Assembly: GCA_033032865.1 (NCBI GenBank)
Contig: JAWHQI010000612.1
Location: forward strand, 371,001-435,000
Length of the DNA stretch: 64,000 nt
Origin: Dactylorhiza incarnata
Taxonomy: Eukaryota > Streptophyta > Magnoliopsida > Asparagales > Orchidaceae
Reading direction: 5' to 3'
Shown in pieces: positions 53,101-64,000 of this stretch. A program made the translations under genes and the position numbers. How positions within the stretch are numbered: the stretch's first letter is position 1; each line of letters opens with the position of its first letter. The notes beneath the pieces are model-generated. The model saw nothing but the letters and a program-made list of their open reading frames with translations, ran no database searches and was not told the DNA's origin.

Positions 53101-56100
53101 ATAAACCCCTAAATAAACCCCTAGATAAACCCCTAGATAAATCCCTAGATTAACCCCTAGATAAACCCCTAAATAAACCAATAGATAAACACCTAGATAT
53201 TCTCATAAACAATTGCCTATATAAACCACTTAATAAACCCCTAGATAAACCCCTATATAAACCCCTAGATAAACTCTAGATAAACCCCTAGATAAACCCC
53301 AAGATAAACCCCTTGATAAATTCCTAAATTAACCACTAGATAAACCTCTTGATAAGCCTCTAGATAATCCCCTAGATAAACTCCTAGATAAACACCTAAC
53401 TAAACCCTTAGATAAAACCTAATCCCCTTGATAAACCTCAGATAAACCACTAGATAAACCCCTAGATAAACCAATAGATAAACTCCTAGATAAACCACTA
53501 AATAAACCCATAAACTATTAGATAAACCCCTAGATGAACCCCTAGATAAACTCCTAGATAAACACTTAGATAAACGCCTAAATAAATATATAGATAACCC
53601 CCTAAATAAACACATAGAAAAACCTATAGATACACCCCTAGTTAAATCTTTGGTCAACCCTTAGATAAACCCCTAGATAAATCTCTAGACAAACTTCTAG
53701 TTAAACTGTGATAAACCCCTGGATAAACCCATAAATAAACCCCTAAATAAACCCCTAGATAAACCCCTCAATAAACCCTTAGATAAACCCTTAGATAAAT
53801 CCCTAGATAAATCCCTAGATAAACCAATAGATAAACCCTTAGATAAACCTGTAAATAAACTCGTAGATAAATCCCTAGATAAACACCCTAAATAAACCCC
53901 TAGAAAAAACCCTGGATAATCCCCTAGATGAACCCAGAGATAAACCTCTAGATAAACCCCTAGATAAACCCCAATATAAGCCCCTATATAAACACCTAAA
54001 TTAACCCCTAGATAAACTCCTAGATAAACCCCTAGATAAACACCTACATAAATCTATAGATAAATCCCTAGATAAACCCCTTGACAAACAACTAGATAAA
54101 CCACTAGATAAATCCCTCAATAAATCTATGATAAACCCTTAGATAAATTCATAGATAAACCCCTAGATAAACCCCTAAATAAATACCTAGATAAACCCCA
54201 ACATAAATTCCTAAATAAACCACTAGATAAAACCATTGATAAACCCCTAGATAATCCCCTAGATAAACCCCTAGATAAACTCCTTGATAAACCCCAAAAT
54301 AAACCCCTAAATAAACCCCTAGATAAACTCACTGATAAACCCAAAAAAAAATACCTTGATAAACACCTAAATAAACCCCGAGGTAAATCCTAGATAAACC
54401 CCTAAATAAACCCCTTAATAAACCAATATGTAAGCCCTTTAATTAAACCACTAGATAAACCCCAAGATATACCCATAGACAAACCCTTAGATACTCCCAT
54501 ATATAAAACCCTAGATAAATCTATAGATAAACCCTTGGATAAACCCATAGATAAACTCTAGAAAAACTCCTACATAAACACCAACTTAAACCCCTAAATA
54601 AACCCATATACCCATAGACAAACCCCTAGATGAACCCCTAAATAAACCCTAGATAAATACCTAGATAAATTGGTAGATAAATCCCTAGGTAAATTGATAT
54701 ATAAATCTCTAGATAAACCCTTAGATATACTTCTAGTTAAAACCATGATAACCCCTAGATAAACCTATAAATAAACCCATAAATAAACCCCTAGATAAGC
54801 CCCTACGTAAACCCCTAGATAAACCCCTAGATAAAACTCTAAATAAACCCATTGATAATCCACTAGATGATCACCCTAGATAAACCCTTAGTTAAACTAA
54901 TAGAAAAACTCCTAATAAAACACGTTATAAACCCCTAGATATACCTATAGATAAATCCATAGATAACCCCAGGATAAACCCCTAGATAAACCCCTAGATA
55001 AACCTCTAGATAACCCCCTAAAAAACCCCTATATAAACCCCTTGATAAACTCCTAGATAAGCCCCTAGATAATCCCCTAGTAATCCCCTAGATAAACCCC
55101 TAGATTGACCTCTAGAGGAACCCCTAGATAAACCTCTAGAGAAACCCCTAGATAAACCCCTATATAAAACCTTAGATAAACTCCTAGATAAACCCCTAGA
55201 TAAACCAATAAACCCCTAGATAAACTCCTAGATGAACCCTAAGATAAACTCCTAGATAAACACCTAAGTAGCTATAGATAAACCACTAGATAAACTCAAA
55301 CCTAGTTAAACTCTTAGTTAAATTTATGATAAACCCTTTGATAAACCCATAGATAAACCCCTAGACAACCCCTTAGATAAACTAGTAGAAAAACTCCTAG
55401 ATAAACCCTTAGATAAATTCCTAAATTAACCACTGCATAAACCACTTGATAAACCCTTAGATAATCCCCTAAATAAACCATTAGAAAAACCTATAGATAA
55501 ACTCCTAGGTAATCCCCTAGATAAACACCTAAATAAACCCCTAAATAAATTCCTTGCAAGACCCATAGATAAACCCTTAAATAAACCCTACATAAACACC
55601 TAAATAAACCCCTAAGTAAACCCTTAGGTAAACCACTAGATAAACCCCTAAATAAAATCCTAAATAAACGCCTAGATAAACCCTTATATAAACCCCTAGA
55701 TATACCCCTACATAAACCCTGGATAAACTCCTAGTTAAACCCCTAGATAAACATATAAACCCCTAGATAAATCCCTAGATAAACTCCTAGATAAACTCAT
55801 AGAAAAACCCCTAGATAAATACCTAAATAAATCTATAGATAAACCCTTAAACAAACCTCTAGATAAACCCCTAGATAAGCCCCTAGTTAAATAGTTGATA
55901 AACCCTTAGATAGATCCCTAGATAAAACCCTTGATAAACCCCAATATAAACCCTTAGAACTCCTAAATAAACCTCTAGATAATCCCCTAGATAAACCCCA
56001 AGATTTACCCCTATATATATCCCTAGATAAACCCCTAGATAATCCCTAAGATAAACCCTTACAAAAACCCTAGATAAACTCCTAGATGAACCCCATAAAT

Positions 56101-58911
56101 AAACCCATAAAACACTAGATAAACTCATAGATGAACCCCTAGATAAACTCCTAGATAAACACCTAGATAAAGACCTAAATAAATCTATAGATAAACCCCT
56201 AAATGAACCCCTAGACAAACCCATAGATAAACTCTTAGATAAACCCCTAGTAAAATCTGTGATAAACTCTTAGATAAACCCCTAGATATCTCCTTAGATA
56301 AATTCATTGATAAACCCCTAGAAAAATCCTAGATAAACACCTAAATAAACCCCTAGTAAACTCATAGATAAACCCCTAGATAAACTCCAAGTTAAATCTG
56401 TGATAAACCCCTAGATATACCCAAAGATAAACCCCAAGACAAACCCTAGATAAACCCCTAAATAAACCCCTAGATAAACCCATGGATAAACCACTAAATA
56501 AACTCATAGATAAACCCCTAGAAAATTCCTTAGATAATCGCCTAAATAAAACCCTTGATAAACCTCTTGATTAACCCCTAGATAAACCCATACATAAACT
56601 TTTAGATAAACCCCTAGATAAACCATAGATAAACTCATAGATAAACCCATAGATAAACCCCTAGATAAACCCCTAGATAAACTCCTAGATAAACCCCTAG
56701 ATAAACCCCTAACTAATCCCCTAGATAATCCCCTAGATAAACCCTAGATAAACCGATATATTAACCCCTAGATATACCCATAGATAAACCCTAAACCCAT
56801 AGATAAACTCCTAGATAAACCCATAGATAAACTCCTAAATAAACCCCAAGATAAACTCATAAACTCCTAGATAAACCCCTAGATAATCCCCTAGATAACT
56901 CCTGCATAAATCAATAGATAAACACCTAAATAAATCTATAGATAAACCCCTAGATACACCCCTAGATGAACCCCAAAACAAACCCCTTGTTAAATCTATG
57001 ATAAACCCATAGAAAAATTCCTAGATAATCTCATATATAAACCCCTTGATAATCCCTTTATAAACACCTAAATAAACCCCTAGGTAACCCTTAGGTAAAC
57101 CCTCATATAAACCCCTAAATAAACCCCTAATAAAACTCTAAATAAACCCCTAAATAAACCCCAAGATAAACCCCTATATAAACCTCCTAGATAAACCTCT
57201 AGATAAGCCCCAAGATATACCCCAAGATAAACCATTAGATAATCCCCTATATAAACTGCTAGAAAAACACCTAGAAAAACACATAAATAAACCCTAAATA
57301 AACCCCTAGATAAATGCCTTGATAAACTCCTAGATCAATCCCTAGACAAACTCCTAGATAAACCCCTAAACCCTTAGGTAAACCAATAGATAAACCCATA
57401 GATAAACCCCTAGATAAACACCTAGATAAACTCCTAGATAAACCCCTAGATAAATCCCTAACTAATCCCCTAAAAAACCCCCTAGATAAACCTCTAGATA
57501 AACCCATATATAAACCCCTAGATAAACCCATAGATAAACTCCTAGATAAACTCATAAACTCTTAGATAAACCCCTAGATGAACCCCTAGATTAACTCCTA
57601 GATAAATCCCTAGATAAACACCTAAATATATCTATAGAAAAACCCCTAGATACAACCCTAGACAAACCCCATAATAACCCACTTGTTAAATCTGTGATAA
57701 ACCCTTAGATAAACCCATACATAAACCCCTAAATAAAACTCCTAGATAATCCCCTAGATAAACGCCTAGATAGACCTCAAGATAAACCCATGTATAAACC
57801 CCTAGATAAACTCCCATGTAAACTCCTAGATAAACTCATAGATAAACCGCTAGATAAACCCTTGATAAACACCTAAATAAACCCCTAGGTAAAACCCTAG
57901 AACCCTTAAGTAAACCCCTATGTAGACCCCTAAATAAACCTCTACATAAACCCATATAAATATAAACCCCTAGATAGAAACCTAGATAAGCCCCAAGATA
58001 TACCCCTAGATAAACCCTTAGATAATCCCCTATATAAACTGCTAGATAATCCACTAGATAAACACATTGATAAACCCCTAAATAAATCCACTGATAAACT
58101 CCCTGATAAACTCCTAGATAAACCCTAGATAAACTCCTAGATAAACCCCTAAATAAACCCCTAGATAAACCCCTATATGAACACCTAGATAAACTCCTAG
58201 ATACATCCCTAAATTAATTAATATATAAAACCATAGATAAATTGATATATAAACTCCTATATAATCCCCTTGATAAACCCCTAAATAATTTACTAGTTAA
58301 ACCCGTGATAAACCCCTAGATAAACCCATAGATAAAGCCCCTAGATAAACACCTATATAAACCCCTAGATAAACCCCTTGATAAACTCATAGATAAATCC
58401 ATAGATAAACCCATAGATAAACCCCCAGATAAACCCCTAGACTAACTCCTAGATAAACCCCTAGATAAACACCTAGATAAACACCTAGATAAACCTCTAG
58501 ATAAACCCCTAGAAAAATACCTAGATAAACCCAGAGATAAACCCCTAGATAATCCCCTAGATAATCCCCTAGATAAACCCCAATATAAACTCCTAGATAA
58601 ACTACTATATAAACCCCTAGATAACCCACGCACTAGATAAACTTCTAGATAAACCCATATATAAAACCCTAGATAAAATCCTAGATAAACCCCTAGAAAA
58701 ACCCATAAACCCCTAGATAAACCCCTAGATGAACCCGTAGATAAACTCCTAGATAAAAAACTAAGTAAATTTATAAATAAACCTCTAGATAAACTCTTAG
58801 AAGAACCCCTCGATAAACCCCTAGGTAAACTCCTAGTTAAATCTATGATAAACCCTTAGATAAACCCATAGATAAACCCCTAGATAAACTCTTAAATAAA
58901 CCCCAAGATAA

Positions 58912-58971
58912 ACACCTAGATAAACACCTAGATAAACACCTAGATAAACACCTAGATAAACACCTAGATAA
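58912..58971. repeat. Local amplification of the CACCTAGATAAA monomer variant
   Basis: Five consecutive identical copies of the CACCTAGATAAA variant amid mixed monomers, evidence of recent slippage. A similar run with four copies lies at 44086-44135. Confidence 0.8.
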
Positions 58972-60436
58972 ACCTTTTGATAAACCCATTGACAAACCCC
59001 TAGATAAATCTATGATAAACCTTTCGATAAACCCATAGATAAACCCTTAGATAAACCACTAGATAAACCCCTAGATGAACCCCTAGATAAACTCATAGAT
59101 AAACACCTAAATAAATTTATAAATAAACCTCTAGATAAACTCCTAGACGAACCCCTCGATAAAGTCCTAGATAAACTCCTAGTTAAATCTTTGATAAATC
59201 CATAGATTAACCTATAGATAAACCCCTAGATAAACCCATATATAAACTCCTAAATAAGCCCCCTAGATAAACCCCTAGATAAACCCTAAATAAACCCCCT
59301 AGATAAACCCCTAGATAAACTCATAAATAAACCCCCTAGATAAACACCTAGATAAACCCTTAGATAAACACCTAGATAAACCCATAGATAAACCCCATGA
59401 TAAACCCCTAGATAAATTCCTAAATAAACCACTTGATAAACACCTAGATAATACCCTTGATAGTCCCCTAGATAAACCTTTATAAAAACTCCTTGATAAA
59501 CCCCTGGATAAACCTTTAGAAAAGTACCAGAGAAACCCCTAGATAAACCCATAAACCCCTATATAAACCCATAGATGAACCCCTAGATAAACTCTTAAAT
59601 AAACACCTAGATAAACACCTACATAAATCTATAGTTAAACCCCTAGATAAATCTATGAAAAACCCTTCGATAAACCCATAGATAAACCTTTAGCCCTAGA
59701 TAAACAGCTAGATAAACTCCTTGATAAACCCCTAAATAAATTCCTAAATAATTCCCTAGATAAACCCCTTGATAAACCCCTAGATAATACCCTAGATAAC
59801 GCCCTAGATAAACCTCTAGATAAACTTCAAGATAAACCCCTAGATAAACCCTTAGATAAACACCTAGATAAACCCTAAAATAAACCCCTAGATAAACCCA
59901 TAGAAAAACCACTAGATAAACATTTGATAAACACCTAAATAAACACTAGGTAAACCCCTAGTTAAACACCTAAATAAACCTCTAGATAAACCCCCTATGT
60001 AAACCTCTTAAATAAACTCATGGATAAACCACAAGATATACCCCTAGACAAACCCTTAGGTACTCCCTATATAAACCCCTAGATAAATCTATAGAAAAAT
60101 CCCTAGATAACCTCTTAGATAAACCCCTAAATAAACCACTAGATAAACCCCTAGATAAATTGATAGATAAACCCCTAGATAAATTGATATATAAACCTCT
60201 AGATAAACTCCTAGTTACACACGTGATAAACCCCTAGATATACCCATAGATAAACTCTAAGACAAACTCTTAGCAGATAAACCCCTATATAAGCCTCAAT
60301 ATAAACCCCTAGATAAAACCCTAGAAAAACCACTACATAAACCCCTAGATAAATCCTCTAGAAACCCCTAGATAAACCCTAAGATAATCCCCTAGATAAT
60401 CCCTTAAATACACCCTTAGATTAACCTCTAGATAAA

Positions 60437-60508
60437 CCACTAGATAAACCACTAGATAAACCACTAGATAAACCACTAGATAAACCACTACATAAACCAC
60501 TACATAAA
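60437..60508. repeat. Local amplification of the CCACTAGATAAA monomer variant
   Basis: Four identical CCACTAGATAAA copies are followed by two copies with CATAAA in place of GATAAA. In corresponding places elsewhere (for example 32087-32110) only two copies occur. Confidence 0.75.
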
Positions 60509-60846
60509 CCCCTAGATAAACCCCTAGATAAACACCTAGATAAACACCTAGATAAACCCATAAACTTATTTATATAAACCCCTAAATGAATCCTTAGATA
60601 AACTCTGAGATAAACCCCTAGATAAACACTTAAGTAGATTTATAGATAAGCCGCTTGATAAACTCCTAGACAAACCCCTAGATAAACTCCTAGATAAACT
60701 CCTAGTTAAATATATGATAAACTCTTAGATAAACTCATAGAAAAATCCCTAGATAAACCCCTTAGATAAACCCTCAAGATAAACCCCTAGATAAACTCCT
60801 AAATTGTAACACCCTAGGTTTCGCTGAGTTGGCTTCGCTCAAGCTT

Positions 60847-60941
60847 CTTCTCGAGAAATGAAAGGAAGTGGTCAAGTTTCTCGAGAAATGCAGGGTCAAG
60901 TTTCTCGAGAAATGCAGGGTTAAGCTGTCTCTTGAGAAATG
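60847..60941. repeat. Palindromic TTTCTCGAGAAA repeats
   Basis: Four copies of (T/C)T(T/C)TC(G/T)AGAAATG at 60847, 60877, 60901 and 60928. The core TTTCTCGAGAAA is a perfect palindrome. Confidence 0.8.
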
Positions 60942-60949
60942 AAAAAAAA

Positions 60950-61563
60950 GGCGTTCATCGAACTGAGTTCGACGAAAGGCTAGCGCCAACGGCGTTCGTC
61001 GAACTGAGTTCGACGAAGGGCTAGCGCCAGCGGCATTCATCGAACTGAGTTCGACGAAGGGCTAGCGCCAGCGGCGTTCGTCGAACTGAGTTCGACGAAG
61101 GGCTAGTGCCAGCAGCGTTCATTGAACTGAGTTCGACGAAGGGCTAGCGCCAGCAGCGTTCGTCGAACTGAGTTCGATGAAGGGCTTACGCTAGTGGCAT
61201 TCGTTGAACTGAGTCGATGAAGGGCTAGTGCCAGCAGCATTCGTCAAACTGAGTTCGGCAAAGGGCTAGCGCCAGCGGCGTTCGTCGAACTGAGTTCGAC
61301 GAAGGGCTAGCGGCAGCAGCGTTCGTCGAACTGAGTTCGACGAAGGACTAGCGCCAGCAGCGTTCGTCAAACTGAGTTCAACGAAGGGCTAGCGCCAGCA
61401 GCATTCGTCGAACTGAGTTTGACAAAGGGCTAGCACCAGCGGCGTTCGTCAAACTGAGTTCGACAAAGAGCTAGCTCTAGTAGCGTTCGTCGAACTAAGT
61501 TCGACGAAGGGCTAGCGCCAGCAACGTTCGTTGATCGGAGTTCGATGAAGCGCGGGTGCGAGC
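60950..61563. repeat. 41-bp CpG-rich minisatellite in the LTR
   Basis: About fifteen copies of a 41-bp unit, each containing arms TTCGTCGAAC and GTTCGACGAA around TGA (a 23-bp dyad), then GGGCTAGCGCCAGC. Intact units hold six CpG sites. Most differences between copies are C-to-T or G-to-A at CpG, the expected decay of methylated cytosine. Confidence 0.92.
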
Positions 61564-62339
61564 GTCAGCAGTGTTTCCTGGGCGTCCAATCTATTTGAAT
61601 CTTGATCCTACGGTCTAGATAATTGCGTACTAAGGTTTTATTTAGGGCAGAGAAGTTCTATTCTCTTCTCGGGAAGTCCTTTGTGCTTTTGGAGGCGTAG
61701 AAGAGAGGTAGGGTTTGGAGGAAGAAGAAGGCTAGATCCACCATTGTTGGAGCACCGGAGCTCTGTTCGCCGATCCGAGACCAGATCCGTGGAGAGGACT
61801 AGAAGGCGCTTCTTTCTATCCGTGCCTTTCAACTGATCCATGGCGAGGAAGAGAACTCTTAGGGTAACGACATCTCTCCTCCTGGTTTTAGGATGCGTGC
61901 ATGGCATCTTTGCTTTTATCTTCACTTTTCTGAAATTTATTGCACTGGATCTCTCAAGTGAGAGGGGTTTGGGTCGCCTTGGTTTAAGAAGAACCATCGG
62001 GTTGATTGAGTCCATCCCTGACATGATTTTGCACTAGATTTCCGCTCTGTTAGTGGATTAGGCATTTTGGGTGAAGCCGAAATCGTGACCGGTGGTTCAA
62101 TTCGGTGATGTTGCTTAACGTGCATTTTAGGGATTTTGGTAGAAATCCGATGACGGCGAAAACGTTGTATGTGTTGCCCTTATGTTCGTGTGAGAATGGA
62201 CGTTGGTTTGGAAAGGGTAAATGGTATGTGTATATGAAGGCATGGCTTTGTCTTTGTGGTCGGCTGGCTAGCCCGTGAATGCTTGTATTCATGTGGGGAG
62301 AGTGTCCCGGTAAGACAAGTCCCCTTTTGGGCTAACTGA

Positions 62340-62530
62340 CGAGAACAAGTATGTTGATGCTCCCGTTGGCAAGATGAGCCATGTAAGGGGTGAGTTCTCA
62401 GTTGAGTTCTTGGTTTTTGGCGTAGTGATTGTGGCGAGAACAAGTATGTTGATGCGCCCGTTGGCAAGATGAACCATGTAAGGGGTGAGGTCTCAGTGGA
62501 GTTCTTGGCTTTGGGCTTGTACGCCCGTGG
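62340..62530. repeat. 95-bp direct duplication inside the LTR
   Basis: CGAGAACAAGTATGTTGATG starts at 62340 and again at 62435. About 85 bp after each start match, with several substitutions. Confidence 0.8.
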
Positions 62531-63270
62531 GGGAAATGATAAGTGCCCTTGGTTTGTTGTGAAATGTTGATGTGTGTTGTTATGTTAGAAACATACACGC
62601 CATTGGGTGCCTTGGGTGAAACCCGGGTTTGCATACATGCTGCATTGCTAGATCCCCTTACTTTTATTGCTCAACATAGAAACGTGGATGATGATTGTGA
62701 CACTCATGCCTGTTATGTTTATGTCAATACTGTTTATTACTTTTGCATACGAAGTGCTGACTTGCAGGGTGATGTAGTTCCCCGGGGTCCGCTAGGACGG
62801 CCAGGAGGAGGGGTGTTGTTAGACCGTTGTTGCTTAGCCAAAGCTGACCCTCGTTATACCATTCTTTGTGATTTGGATGCAGGGCAAGGATCGCGGGCTG
62901 GACCTTGCTCGCCAGCCAGAAAGGCCTAAGCTTCATGAAGTGCACTTTTCATGCTTTCTTGTTTGATTTGATGTCTTTACCTGTTCCGGCTTGCATGCCG
63001 AGGTAGCTTAGGATTGTGGTGATCTGTTGGACATATCTATGCCCTTTTGTTTTGACTTGCGTATGAGTTTTGTAAGGCCTTAAGGCCGTAGTACTCTTAT
63101 GTAGATGTGGACAACTTCTGTGGTTATTTAATGTTTCCGCTGTGTTGGTTCTGAGTTTTGAGATGGTTAGATCTATATCACTTTATAATACTAAAGCTGT
63201 GGCGATTATATGTTGTGGGGTCCCGGCCGGACCCATATTATATAGTCATTGCAGGGGAGGTGTTACAATT

Positions 63271-63282
63271 TGGTATCAGAGG
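63271..63282 (+). other. Primer binding site, initiator Met tRNA
   Basis: TGGTATCAGAGG, three bases after the LTR end, matching the usual initiator-Met site at 11 of 12 bases. It fixes the plus orientation. Confidence 0.88.
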
Positions 63283-63427
63283 TAGGAAATAGCGTTCTTG
63301 TTGAGGTTTAGCGTGTTCGGATTGCGTTAAGAGGTTGTCAACATAGGAGTACCTTGCGGGACCATGAATGTCCTTGCGTTCGAGTCTTGCGAATAGAGTT
63401 TGATTCATTTTCCTTGCTTATGCTAGG
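63283..63427 (+). other. Leader of the Ty3/gypsy element
   Basis: About 145 nt between primer site and gag. No motif seen. Confidence 0.4.
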
Positions 63428-64000
63428 ATGGTGGCGATGATGCGGGGACGTCGAGGCGTCAAGAGGAGCCGTCGGCAAGCAGTGCAATGGCCCCAACCCT
63501 GGTGAATATGGGTGTGTCCCCGACAGACTTTTGTCGTATGCTAGCAGAGGCAATGGTGACGGCTCAAGATACGGCAATGCCATAGATTGCAACGCCTGTT
63601 GTGCAGGCTGTGACTCCTGTTACTCCGGTCACTGTGACACCGGAGGTGGGGGTAAGGCAGGTAAAGCCGTTAGCCGAGAGCGGTTGGGCAAGGAGATCGT
63701 CAGCTAAAGTACTATTTGAGTTTCCATCCTCCGACGTTCAAAGGAGTAGGCACTCCGACGGACGCCGAGGATTGGTTGCCAAGAATTCAGGAACTCCTGA
63801 AAGCGGCAGAGACCCCAGAGGACAAGCAGTCCCAGTTCGCATCATTTATGTTAGAAGGCGACGCCAAGCTGTGAATCATAGCGGTCGTCATTTCCCTGGA
63901 CGTGCCCCGTCCATGGAAGAGTTTGGGAATGCCTTCTTGAAGCGCAATATCCCTTCTTCGACGAGGTTATCCCTTCAGCGGCAGTTCTTGCACTTGGTGC
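63428..64000 (+). pseudogene. Ty3/gypsy Gag, decayed and cut by the window end
   Basis: The first plausible start is ATG at 63428. The reading frame changes several times. An N-terminal part is read from about 63484 in one frame with an in-frame TAG at 63583-63585. The conserved block HPPTFKGVGTPTDAEDWL begins at 63725 in a second frame and ends at a TGA (63872-63874), where family members normally have Trp after LEGDA. A third frame from about 63910 gives MEEFGNAFLKRNIP and LSLQRQFLHLV, the W/F-rich capsid block of Ty3/gypsy Gag. At least two frameshifts and two stops make it non-functional. It continues past 64000. Confidence 0.75.

Larger units (their letters stand above)
40549..60804. repeat. 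Degenerate 12-bp satellite, block 4
   Basis: 20.3 kb of the same array. The sequence right of 40549 continues, in order, the monomers that stop at 34466. Higher-order landmarks recur at 42427, 47660, 48921 and 60020. The tract 47.2-59.5 kb parallels 17.2-31.2 kb. Local homogenised variants occur at 44086-44135, 58912-58971 and 60437-60508. It ends inside a monomer at 60804, where an LTR starts. No gene seen. Confidence 0.95.
60805..63267 (+). repeat. 5' LTR of the Ty3/gypsy element
   Basis: 2463 bp, starting TGTAACACC and ending GGTGTTACA. It contains four TTTCTCGAGAAATG-type repeats (60847-60941), a 41-bp minisatellite (60950-61563) and a 95-bp duplication (62340-62530). A candidate TATA-like TTTTATTTAG lies near 61636, after the minisatellite and before a CT-rich stretch. 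That layout would put the minisatellite upstream of the promoter. Confidence 0.88.
60805..64000 (+). mobile_element. Ty3/gypsy LTR retrotransposon, 5' part, cut by the window end
   Basis: Plus-orientation element with 5' LTR 60805-63267, an initiator-Met primer site and a decayed gag of the Ty3/gypsy type. The ends TGTAACACC...GGTGTTACA and the gag wording (HPPTFKG, DAEDWL, LEGDAKL) fit chromovirus elements of the Del/Tekay type. The 3' part and the second target duplication lie beyond the window. Confidence 0.88.

Noticed and set aside
1..60804. CRISPR-like array
   Set aside because: There are no spacers: the 12-bp units are directly adjacent and degenerate, and the context is plant nuclear DNA.
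61840..62037. 65-codon plus frame with a hydrophobic N-terminus inside the LTR
   Set aside because: The start context is good and a signal-like segment is present, but the frame is short and lies in an LTR leader with no homologue recognised. At most an upstream ORF.

Overview
The window reads as nuclear, repeat-dominated plant DNA, most likely heterochromatin of a flowering plant. Plant signs are LTR retrotransposons primed by initiator-Met and Asp tRNAs, plant-type 5S rRNA-derived sequence, and a 12-bp satellite resembling the plant telomere repeat. A weak recollection of similar retroelement ORFs in Lamiales hints at an asterid, but the sequence alone does not establish this. No ordinary host gene is seen.

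Layout. About 45.5 kb (71%) is one degenerate tandem array with consensus CCCCTAGATAAA on the + strand, in a single orientation throughout (1-1000, 8438-23698, 25449-34466, 40549-60804). Above the 12-mer are larger periods: about 1.25-1.27 kb, then blocks of roughly 5-7 kb and 12 kb. Four elements interrupt or border the array. (1) 1001-8437: a minus-strand copia-type element with two LTRs, AACCC target duplication, a complete gag, no pol, and a second broken ORF with a likely intron. (2) 23699-25448: a palindromic cluster of 5S rRNA-derived units bounded by TG...CA and GATAA duplications. (3) 34467-40548: a minus-strand Ty3/gypsy-type non-autonomous element with an Asp-tRNA primer site, ATAAA duplication and one zinc-knuckle ORF. 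(4) 60805 to the window end: the 5' LTR, primer site and decayed gag of a plus-strand Ty3/gypsy element.

How the parts relate. The satellite evolved by local slippage and by duplication of multi-kilobase blocks. Elements 1-3 each have an unoccupied paralogous site elsewhere in the array, so they inserted after the copies they interrupt had diverged. The two complete LTR elements lack protease, integrase and reverse transcriptase and would need enzymes from relatives. Long ORFs within the satellite are products of a 12-bp (4-codon) period and are not annotated as genes.
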